Assembly: GCA_013288005.1 (NCBI GenBank)
Contig: JABDCS010000009.1
Coordinates: 1 to 64,000 of the forward strand
Origin: Chlamydiota bacterium
GTDB lineage: Bacteria; Chlamydiota; Chlamydiia; Chlamydiales; Rhabdochlamydiaceae
Direction: 5' to 3'
Length of the DNA: 64,000 nucleotides
In this document: piece by piece, positions 46,322 through 53,609 of the stretch
Position numbering within the stretch: position 1 is the first letter of the stretch
Layout: every line of letters begins with the position of its first letter
The notes under the pieces: model-generated
Told to the model about the DNA's origin: nothing
Database searches by the model: none
The model's input: the letters and a program-made list of their open reading frames with translations, nothing else
Position numbers and translations under genes: made by a program

Positions 46322-46933
46322 ATGAGAAATATTCAACGCAAATCCCTAGTACTTGGTTTAACAGCCTTTTTAAGTATTCTTAATTACAATGCCGGATGGG
46401 CAAAATCTGCTGATGAAAAAGTCAAAGATTGCCTCCAAGATACACAAGAAGTATTAAGAAGCAGCATCGACTCATTAGGAGATGATCTAGAAGCCATCCA
46501 GACTTACTTAGATAATTACCACTGGAAAGGTGTTGTCCGAGATGAGGTGTCTTCTGGTCCAGCAACTCTAAGAAATTTACAATTAAATGGTCACGCACGG
46601 AGCACAATCGTAAAACCCGGTGAAAAAATTCACGGCAGTATCAATTGCGATTTAGATCGCTCAAAATGCTCTGCTGTAAGCTGGTATCGCGTAATCTTAG
46701 GTATTCCAGGAGAAGGCGCAAAAGTTACAATTGGCAACGAATTAGGGCTTGTGGCCGGTGTAAGCCAAGAAGAATTTTCCCTATCAGCACCTATGGAACC
46801 AGGACTCTATGAAATCCGCTTCCGCCTATCCGAAAGCCTTTTGGATGGAACGATGAAGAGTGCGTGGCATGACAAAAAAGGGCATGAACCTGATGCCACC
46901 ACTACAATCGGCGTAATTTTGGTTAAACCTTAA
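46322..46933 (+). CDS. Secreted hypothetical protein
   Basis: 203 residues. A signal peptide (1-27, ending GWAKS) is followed by a helical segment (30-70) and a beta-rich domain starting near residue 85 (LQLNGHARSTIVKPGEKIHG, VSWYRVILGIPG, PGLYEIRFRL). Two cysteines (CDLDRSKC) may bond. No family recognised with certainty. A rho-independent terminator follows at 46991. Confidence 0.75.
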   Translation: MRNIQRKSLVLGLTAFLSILNYNAGWAKSADEKVKDCLQDTQEVLRSSIDSLGDDLEAIQTYLDNYHWKGVVRDEVSSGPATLRNLQLNGHARSTIVKPGEKIHGSINCDLDRSKCSAVSWYRVILGIPGEGAKVTIGNELGLVAGVSQEEFSLSAPMEPGLYEIRFRLSESLLDGTMKSAWHDKKGHEPDATTTIGVILVKP

Positions 46934-46990
46934 TTTTTTTTTGAACTCTAAGAATAATTCCCATCTTTTTTTGGGAATCCAGACACTTCA

Positions 46991-47016
46991 AAAGCTGGAT
47001 CAGCAGATCCAGCTTT
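46991..47016 (+). terminator. Rho-independent terminator
   Basis: 11-bp stem aaagctggatc / gatccagcttt with a 4-base loop, followed by tcttttgt. Confidence 0.85.
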
Positions 47017-47219
47017 CTTTTGTATTGTAAGTCTTTAAAAAATACTTTTCACTAAAACATCAAATTCAACCAGTGCAATTACTATTATTGAAAATAAAAA
47101 AATAATTACTATGGAAATAATAAATAATAAAAAAATCATAGTGTAATATAATTAAATTGTTTAAATTTTTTAAATATTAATGTAAAATTTAGAACAGTTA
47201 ATTTTATTAAGGATGAATT

Positions 47220-49154
47220 ATGTCAGGGAGAATCGTTAGTTATAGATATATGACTGTGCCTACAAAAAGAGAATGGCAAAAATTGCAGCCCCGAAAACAA
47301 GTACCAATGATTGAGCTTGCAGGATGGAAATTAGTAAGAATTACAGGCAGTCATTGGAACTTTGAAAACAATAAGGGGGAGCCACTCTCTTTTCCTTTAC
47401 ATAATGAGGTTCTTCAAGATAAAGGCATCTCAGGCAGCCTCTATAAAATAATATTTAAAGATTATCTTGAACCTAGCTCTTCGGTTAGAAAAGAATATAG
47501 AACGTTCTCAACTTCTGTAGCTTCTGCCTCAAATTCAAGAAAGTCAACCACAGGTTCTGCGTCCTCACCTCCGACGCCTTCTTCCTCAAGTTCAACGCGC
47601 TCAGCGCCTGCCTTGGCCAGAAAGCCTGCAGCACCTCCCTCCCTAAGCTCAAGTATTTCAGCATCTATATCTACCCCAATACCTGCAGCACCCCCCTCCC
47701 TAAGCTCTAGCACCTCCTCACCAATCTCTACTACAATACCTCAAGCAGCTTCTTCTTTAAGCTCTAGTATTTCAGCATCTATATCTACCCCAATACCTGC
47801 AGCACCTCCCTCTCTAAGCTCTAGCACCTCCTCACCAATCTCTACTACAACACCTCAAGCAGCTTCTTCTTTAAGCTCAAGTATTTCAGCATCTATATCT
47901 ACCCCAATACCTGCAGCACCTCCCTCTCTAAGCTCTAGCACCTCCGCACCAATCTCTACTACAATACCTGCAGCCCCTGCATTCAGATCGCTTCATCTAC
48001 CCAAACTTCTCACAGTCGAACAGCAAGCTCTGAAATTGTACGCACTTCAACACGACATAGGTTATTTAATGGTAGACGGCATGAGACTACTAAGAGATCA
48101 AGAGTACTTCAAGGGCCTCGGACGTCACCATAAAATAATAAAAGACACGGCTGAGGAAGAATACGATGATTCGCTTAAAGCAAACGTCGCATTATCTAAA
48201 CAAATTGATTTGTTGCACTCGCGGATTAGGCTAATAGAATCAGGATTGTCCAAACATTGTAAAGTGGGACTATCTCAGCCACGGGCAAAAAAAGGAGGTA
48301 CTTCATTTAAACAATTAAATGAAGATCTTATTAGAGACGAAAACGATCTAAAAGCAAAATTAACCGAACAAGAAGAAGAGCGCCGGAAACGTTTAGCTAT
48401 CTATGATACATGGGTAGCCGCTTCTTCAGCATACGGTTCTATACTTAAAAAACTTATTGCAATATCGGCAAAAAAAGATGTCATTGACGATGAAGTAATT
48501 CGCCTGCGCAAACCACTTGTGAAAATGGCAAAAAAAACCATATTTAATCCAGAATTTTTTGATCTATACAACAATTGTTCTTTACCAGGATGCTCTGCAT
48601 TCTTAGATATGTTATATAAAGTGCAAGTTGGAGAGGATCTCTACAGTGGAGGCTGGGATGAAGGAGTGACAGCTCAAACTTTAAATCCATCTATTAGTAT
48701 TAGTCTTGAATGGAAATTAATTAGCTATTTGATGCTGGCGCTTGACTCAACAAGAGATAGACCCTTAGCCGCAAAAGAAAGGTTGAAGTTAGAACAAATC
48801 TTAAGAGAAGTTAATGAGCCACTTTTCCAGCAAAAACTGATGACGCTAATAGCTAATATTCCAGAACTATTAGGAATTGATAAGAAATTATCTACCCTAA
48901 TCCATGAAGCGTTTTTTACAGATGCTAGAAGAACAGATTTTTATAAAGCCACTCTACGTGAACCGCCACATTTTGTACTTAACGCCGCATCCCTAATGTC
49001 TGGAGATACAGATGAAGCTACGCCAGAATCTCCATTTGGAAGAGAAATATCTAGCGCCATGATGGCTGCATCTCTCAGCTCATCTACCGCTCCCGCTCTT
49101 ACAACTTCTTCTCCATCCTACGCTATTGAAAAACCATATGTAAGTCCACGATAA
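47220..49154 (+). CDS. HicA-like domain / Ser-Pro repeat / coiled-coil modular protein, paralogue 1
   Basis: 644 residues. Residues about 16-80 resemble a HicA toxin fold: LAGWKLVRITGSHWNFENNK, a PLHN segment, then GISGSLYKIIFKDYL. The GSH at 43-45 places His where HicA has its catalytic His. Residues 100-255 are Ser/Pro/Thr-rich, with six 19-residue repeats. About 300-420 is charged, probably coiled coil. From about 445 to 644 there is a domain shared with the gene at 51160 (SLEWKLISYLM, LEQILREVNEP, TLREPP, ESPFG-EIS). AAGGA precedes the ATG. No signal peptide. HicA-type mRNA cleavage is a hypothesis; no hicB-like partner is visible. Confidence 0.8.
   Translation: MSGRIVSYRYMTVPTKREWQKLQPRKQVPMIELAGWKLVRITGSHWNFENNKGEPLSFPLHNEVLQDKGISGSLYKIIFKDYLEPSSSVRKEYRTFSTSVASASNSRKSTTGSASSPPTPSSSSSTRSAPALARKPAAPPSLSSSISASISTPIPAAPPSLSSSTSSPISTTIPQAASSLSSSISASISTPIPAAPPSLSSSTSSPISTTTPQAASSLSSSISASISTPIPAAPPSLSSSTSAPISTTIPAAPAFRSLHLPKLLTVEQQALKLYALQHDIGYLMVDGMRLLRDQEYFKGLGRHHKIIKDTAEEEYDDSLKANVALSKQIDLLHSRIRLIESGLSKHCKVGLSQPRAKKGGTSFKQLNEDLIRDENDLKAKLTEQEEERRKRLAIYDTWVAASSAYGSILKKLIAISAKKDVIDDEVIRLRKPLVKMAKKTIFNPEFFDLYNNCSLPGCSAFLDMLYKVQVGEDLYSGGWDEGVTAQTLNPSISISLEWKLISYLMLALDSTRDRPLAAKERLKLEQILREVNEPLFQQKLMTLIANIPELLGIDKKLSTLIHEAFFTDARRTDFYKATLREPPHFVLNAASLMSGDTDEATPESPFGREISSAMMAASLSSSTAPALTTSSPSYAIEKPYVSPR
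47628..47969 (+). repeat. Six tandem 57-bp coding repeats
   Basis: Six 19-codon units alternate between a form like AAPPSLSSSTSSPISTTIP and one like AAPPSLSSSISASISTPIP, so the higher-order period is 114 bp. The units are nearly identical at DNA level, suggesting recent expansion by slippage or recombination. Confidence 0.9.
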
Positions 49155-49192
49155 CGGATCGTTTTAGCTTATATAACGTAACTTTAGTTTGC

Positions 49193-49222
49193 AAAAAGCT
49201 GAATCTCCTGATTCAGCTTTTT
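49193..49222 (+). terminator. Rho-independent-like terminator after paralogue 1
   Basis: 13-bp stem aaaaagctgaatc / gattcagcttttt with a 4-base loop. Its stem sequence is nearly the same as the terminator after paralogue 2 at 52891, showing that the duplication included the terminator. Confidence 0.85.
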
Positions 49223-49277
49223 CATTATCTGGGAAACCTAGTTTTAAGCTTTTATCTAGCTCGTCTTTAGCATTATT

Positions 49278-49315
49278 TAATGTACGATATAAAGATTAAT
49301 GTACGATATAAAGAT
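49278..49315. repeat. Perfect 19-bp tandem duplication upstream of the LRR gene
   Basis: The 19-mer taatgtacgatataaagat occurs twice head to tail, 100 bp before the start of the F-box-like/LRR gene. It may be a regulator site or simple duplication. Confidence 0.7.
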
Positions 49316-49415
49316 CGTTTCATTACATAATTATCATTTCAACCTTTTGCATTTACAAGTAAAACAATAAAATCTATTTAAAAATAAAAATCTCACGAAA
49401 TTTAAACATATTAGT

Positions 49416-50828
49416 ATGGCAGCATCATCTAGTAGTAGCAGTTCTGGAGACTCTGGCAGCCTTAGAGACTTCGCAAAACACGAAGTAGAAGCCTTTAACT
49501 CTGCCTATAACCACATCATAAACGATGATCGCATTGCCCCAGAAAGTATCGAAAAATTGCGAGTCTTAAGAGAAAACATACGATTAGCTTTTGATAATGC
49601 GATCAGGGAAATACAAAACCAATCAACGGCAGGCGCCGGTACCGGAGAGGGACTAGGTCCTACAAGCGTAAGAATCCAAGAGGAATTAGAGAAAATAAAA
49701 GCGCTTCGGACTGCAGCTTTAGACACATCGAGAGAAAGTATAGATCGTGCAACATTAAAAGCAAAAGATAGCCTAATAGAGCTCCCTAAGACACCTGGTC
49801 TAAGGTCGCCTCTATCAGGGGTTCATGAACTTGATGCAGAAGTTTATTCTTTTCTAACTACTAGAGAAATAGGCGACGGTTTAAGCGTTAGCCGTGCCAC
49901 AGTACATCTGCAAGTAAATAGCCTAAAAGCGCAATTAAGAACTCTAAAAAGCCTATCAGGGATTGCCATAGAGAAATATAGACAGGGGCTTCGATTACCT
50001 CCAGACAGGTGGACAGATGTTTTAACTTTTTGCTCGAACCTTAAACACCTCGATCTTAGTTCTTTTTTTGATACTAAACGAGAAGAATGGGTACATATCG
50101 ATATTGGACAAATAACAACTCCACTCCCTTCGCTGAAATCTATTAATTTAAAGTTCAGCCTAGTAAGAGATGAAAACCTCAATAAATTTCTCGGGCTTTG
50201 CCCCGGCCTCACAAAGATTTATCTATATTCCTGCAAACAACTTACCGATGTGACAATGGAAAGTTTAATTAAAATCTCTCACAATTTACTCTCTCTTGAT
50301 TTATCTGAGACATCAATTTCAACAGAAGCTCTTGTTTCAATTATTAAAAATTCCCCATCTTTAACCTATTTGAATGTTGATGGAGATCGGGTGAATGATG
50401 ATGTAATAAGAGCATTTGCACCGGGGTCAAAATTGGTTACTCTTCGCATAAACAATTCCGATACTCTTACGGATCATGGTTTGCGTATACTTGGATCTAA
50501 TTGTAAAGAATTAACCTCTTTGGATTTTCTTCGATGCAAGGGGATTACAGGAGATGGAATCAAAGAGATTGCGGAAAACTGCCCGAAACTAGCTTCTATT
50601 TATCTTGAAAGCTGTTTTAATGTGAGTGCTATTGGTATTATGGCTATAGCACTCAATTGCTCTGAATTAACACATATTGTATTAACTCATCTAATTGATG
50701 ACACTTGCATTGACGCACTAATTGGAAATTGCCCACAGTTACAATCTATCACACTTCTGGTTGCAAGCGATGAGCGAATAGAAAATTTAACAAAACGCTA
50801 TCCCGGAATAACTATATCAAACACATAA
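49416..50828 (+). CDS. F-box-like plus leucine-rich-repeat protein
   Basis: 470 residues. Residues 1-12 are a Ser run. About 20-120 is helical. About 136-175 (HELDAEVYSFLTTREIGDGL, then SVSRAT) resembles a degenerate F-box. From about 200 to the end come at least nine leucine-rich repeats of the Cys-containing type found in eukaryotic FBXL/AMN1 proteins (LTKIYLYSCKQLTDVTMESL, LTSLDFLRCKGITGDGIKEI, LASIYLESCFNVSAIGIMAI). F-box/LRR proteins recruit substrates to SCF ubiquitin ligases. Amoeba-associated bacteria use such proteins as effectors. The F-box call is tentative; the LRR call is firm. Confidence 0.85.
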   Translation: MAASSSSSSSGDSGSLRDFAKHEVEAFNSAYNHIINDDRIAPESIEKLRVLRENIRLAFDNAIREIQNQSTAGAGTGEGLGPTSVRIQEELEKIKALRTAALDTSRESIDRATLKAKDSLIELPKTPGLRSPLSGVHELDAEVYSFLTTREIGDGLSVSRATVHLQVNSLKAQLRTLKSLSGIAIEKYRQGLRLPPDRWTDVLTFCSNLKHLDLSSFFDTKREEWVHIDIGQITTPLPSLKSINLKFSLVRDENLNKFLGLCPGLTKIYLYSCKQLTDVTMESLIKISHNLLSLDLSETSISTEALVSIIKNSPSLTYLNVDGDRVNDDVIRAFAPGSKLVTLRINNSDTLTDHGLRILGSNCKELTSLDFLRCKGITGDGIKEIAENCPKLASIYLESCFNVSAIGIMAIALNCSELTHIVLTHLIDDTCIDALIGNCPQLQSITLLVASDERIENLTKRYPGITISNT

Positions 50829-51159
50829 TTGTTTGATTTAATATCTATCTGTTCATTAAAAACTTAAATTTCACTCTCTAAAAGATCCATTAAAAAATTA
50901 TTTTTATTATACACCTTCCAATATCGTAATTGTCAATTTTATTTCACTTATAATCACAATTGAATTTAACCCTAATACCATCCAAATATAAATTATAATT
51001 TAATGTGATTCTAATTACCGCAAACAAATTTTTATAAAAAAAATAAATTCGCAACACAAACAGAATATAAATAAAATTAAGTATTATAATTCAATTTATT
51101 TACTTTTATTATCAATTTATTTACTATATAAGCAATTAGTTATATAAAAGGAAAATAAA
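50829..51159. other. Very AT-rich intergenic region
   Basis: 331 bp of mostly A/T with short direct repeats of ttatttactttta type near 51099-51130. It must carry the promoter of the gene at 51160. No gene or RNA seen. Confidence 0.5.
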
Positions 51160-52851
51160 ATGACAATTCGAATACATAGACCGTATATCCCAACAAAAAG
51201 TGAATGGGAAAAAATACGGCCTAAACGACAAATTGCGTTAATTGAGAGTAGAGGCTGGGTTTTAGATAGAATCAAAGGTAATCATAAGATTTTTATTAAA
51301 GACGGCAAGCACATTTCATATTCTGCACATGGAAATGGGTTACTACAAGCGGGTACTAATGGCAATCTTTATAAACAATTATTTGAAGATGATCTTAATG
51401 AAAGCTTGCTCGATAAACCTTCGAGCATCTCAACTCTTGGGGCTTCTATCTTAACTTCAAGCAGTTCAAGACATATACCTAAGCCACCACCTGCCGCTCC
51501 ATCCTTAAGCTCAAGCCGCTCAACTTCTACCTCTACTTCAATACCTGCTACTCCTTCTTTAAGCTCAAGTATCTCGGTGACTACCTCTACTTCAATACCT
51601 GCTACCCCTTCTTTAAGCTCAAGTATCTCGGTGACTACATCTACTCCCATGCCTGCTGCTCCTTCCTTAAGATCAAGGAAAACTCCACTCTCTGTCGAGC
51701 AAGAGGCCCTTAAACTCTATGCATTGCTGAAGCCGAGGGAATTTTCACAATCAGATGTGGAAAAAATTACAGTTCACGGGAAAATTCACTTTTACAAAGA
51801 TATTTTAGACAGCCTTGCAGTCGTTCAAGCTGAGGCAAGAGAACAAGCAAAGAGCTCCCAAAGAACTCTTTCGAGAATTGAGGATGAAATTACTCAATTA
51901 GAAACAGATCAAATGAAAGAGCGAATAAAAATTTATGAAAGTTGTGGTAAAGATAGTATAACTAGGGCATCTAATAGGGCATCTAACAGAGAAATTTTAA
52001 CGAATCAATTAGAGAATTGTACTGCAAAATATAAAGTCGCGCTACAAGCAAAAGATATCGAAAGAGATAAAGCAAATATTCAATATACGAATTTGAAGAC
52101 GATCTTCCATGAGATTAACTCTAGGTTTAAAATTGTCTTAAGTAAATGGGAGAATGAAACCGATAGTAATTCAAGTTATGATCTTCAAAGATTTCGTGCT
52201 CGTAGACATCTTTCAGAACATGTAAATACAACAATTTATAATAGCGGTTTTTCTGATTTATACGTCTACGATGCTCTACCTGGCTGTGATATCTTTCTGA
52301 ATATTTTACGAGAAAATCACCTTCAAGGATTTTTAAATGTTTCGATCGAGGATTGGGATGAGGCCATAGCACTTATGCAACCCTTCAATTCGTCAATGAG
52401 CTTAGAATGGAAATTAATTAGCTATTTGATTCTCATCAATCGCAAATATAAAAATCAGGAACTTGAAACAACGGATAGATTGCTTTTAGAAAGAATCTTG
52501 AGAGAAGTGAATGAACCTGATTTTAAAAGAAAGATAGCGATTTTGTCAGCGGCCATTCCCGAAATAGAAGGAATTGGGCGACATATAAGTCATTCTATAA
52601 ACAGGTTGTTTTCGAAATTTTCTAAAGTGAAAGATCTTTATAAACCTACTTTACGAGAACCACCCTGTTGTGTACCTGGAGCAGCCTCCTTAATTTCAGG
52701 AGAAACAGACAGATCCATGTCAGAATCTCCATTTGGAACAGAAATATCTAGCTCGATGATGGCTTCATCTCTCAGCTCATCTGCAGCGCCTGCTCTTACA
52801 AGTTCTCCTGAGTCAACCTTAGCTATTGCAAAACCTTACGTTAAACCATAA
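51160..52851 (+). CDS. HicA-like domain / Ser-Pro repeat / coiled-coil modular protein, paralogue 2
   Basis: 563 residues, same architecture as 47220-49154. The N-terminus reads IPTKSEWEKIRPKRQIALIE, then GWVLDRIKGNHKIFIKDGKH and a segment around GTNGNLYKQLFED, again HicA-like, with His42 in the GNH position. A Ser/Thr/Pro linker (about 90-170) has three 18-residue repeats. The charged middle is shorter than in paralogue 1. The C-terminal domain (about 360-563) is clearly homologous to that of paralogue 1 (SLEWKLISYLI, LERILREVNEP, TLREPP). The tail SSMMASSLSSSAAPALTSSP is also shared. AAGGA precedes the ATG. Confidence 0.8.
   Translation: MTIRIHRPYIPTKSEWEKIRPKRQIALIESRGWVLDRIKGNHKIFIKDGKHISYSAHGNGLLQAGTNGNLYKQLFEDDLNESLLDKPSSISTLGASILTSSSSRHIPKPPPAAPSLSSSRSTSTSTSIPATPSLSSSISVTTSTSIPATPSLSSSISVTTSTPMPAAPSLRSRKTPLSVEQEALKLYALLKPREFSQSDVEKITVHGKIHFYKDILDSLAVVQAEAREQAKSSQRTLSRIEDEITQLETDQMKERIKIYESCGKDSITRASNRASNREILTNQLENCTAKYKVALQAKDIERDKANIQYTNLKTIFHEINSRFKIVLSKWENETDSNSSYDLQRFRARRHLSEHVNTTIYNSGFSDLYVYDALPGCDIFLNILRENHLQGFLNVSIEDWDEAIALMQPFNSSMSLEWKLISYLILINRKYKNQELETTDRLLLERILREVNEPDFKRKIAILSAAIPEIEGIGRHISHSINRLFSKFSKVKDLYKPTLREPPCCVPGAASLISGETDRSMSESPFGTEISSSMMASSLSSSAAPALTSSPESTLAIAKPYVKP
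51493..51654 (+). repeat. Three tandem 54-bp coding repeats
   Basis: Three 18-codon units of the type ATPSLSSSISVTTSTSIP in the linker; related in composition but not identical in length to the 19-residue units of paralogue 1. Confidence 0.88.
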
Positions 52852-52890
52852 TAACGGTTTGTTTTTTGCTTATAACTTAAATCTAGACTG

Positions 52891-52927
52891 CAAAAGCTGA
52901 ATCTTCGGATTCAGCTTTTGTTTTTTT
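52891..52927 (+). terminator. Strong rho-independent terminator
   Basis: 13-bp stem caaaagctgaatc / gattcagcttttg with a ttcg tetraloop, followed by a run of seven or more T. Confidence 0.93.
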
Positions 52928-53069
52928 CAGATTTCTTGCATCTGATTCAAAAATTGATGCATCCTATTCACTTTCTACTACTGTCGCAAGATTGAAAAAA
53001 GTGAAGTACTCAATTTAAAAAAGATACGAGTCTTTATCGATTAAGCATTCTTCGAATGCCCCATTCGGA

Positions 53070-53390
53070 TCAGCAATTCATACTGCACCATGTCATTCCA
53101 CCTCCACCACAAACAGAACCCGATGCACCTGCAGCGAAGAGTTTTTCCAGTTCCGCTGTGGAGAGCTGTTGGGCATCTTTTGTAAGATGTGGGAGGGAGA
53201 TCATCCACTCATCTTGTTTTTCTTCATACACTTTGACATTCATTTTGTCTGGAATATTAAGATCCTCATTTCCTTCAGACTGTAAAAAATCTTTCAAGGC
53301 TTCCTTAGGCTGGGAAAGCAGCTTTTTTTTGAATTCGGGATCTTTCAGTGCTTTCATAATGATTTTATGTTCGAGTTCCCATCTGTTCAT
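53070..53390 (-). CDS. lanA: NHLP-family lanthipeptide precursor (leader + Cys-rich core)
   Basis: 106 residues, ATG at 53390 with GGAG 7 bases upstream. The leader (1-89) has features of nitrile-hydratase-like leader peptides: IIMKALKDPEFKKKLLSQPK near the start, PDKMNVKVYEEKQDEWMISL with a following Pro-His, and LSTAELEKLF before an AAGA cleavage-like site. The core (about 90-106, SGSVCGGGGMTWCSMNC) has three Cys (94, 102, 106), three Ser (90, 92, 103) and one Thr (100), suited to up to three lanthionine-type rings. It is divergent from the lanM gene 219 bp away. This is the probable LanM substrate; ring pattern and cleavage are inference. Confidence 0.88.
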   Translation of the reverse strand: MNRWELEHKIIMKALKDPEFKKKLLSQPKEALKDFLQSEGNEDLNIPDKMNVKVYEEKQDEWMISLPHLTKDAQQLSTAELEKLFAAGASGSVCGGGGMTWCSMNC

Positions 53391-53609
53391 AATTTCTCCA
53401 AAAAATTAGTCTATTTCATTTACCTACTCCTTTTGTTTCATAGACTTTACCGCGCATTTCGTCCAGAAGAAAACACCAAGAAAATCGAGCCTTGATCTTG
53501 TCTTTAAGAAAGTATTTTTAAACTACACTTTGCTCGTATTCAGAAGGTATTTTTGGATATTCTCAAAATAGACGTTCCTATATGAATTCAAAAAACACTT
53601 CGAGAATCC
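53391..53609. promoter_or_regulatory. Divergent promoter region between lanA and lanM
   Basis: 219 bp separate the two divergent starts, so both promoters should lie here. I could not fix individual promoter elements; the sequence is AT-rich around 53390-53420 and near 53520-53580. Confidence 0.45.

Noticed and set aside
47628-47969. CRISPR-like periodicity
   Set aside because: The 57-bp units are coding, adjacent without spacers, and keep frame with the surrounding gene.
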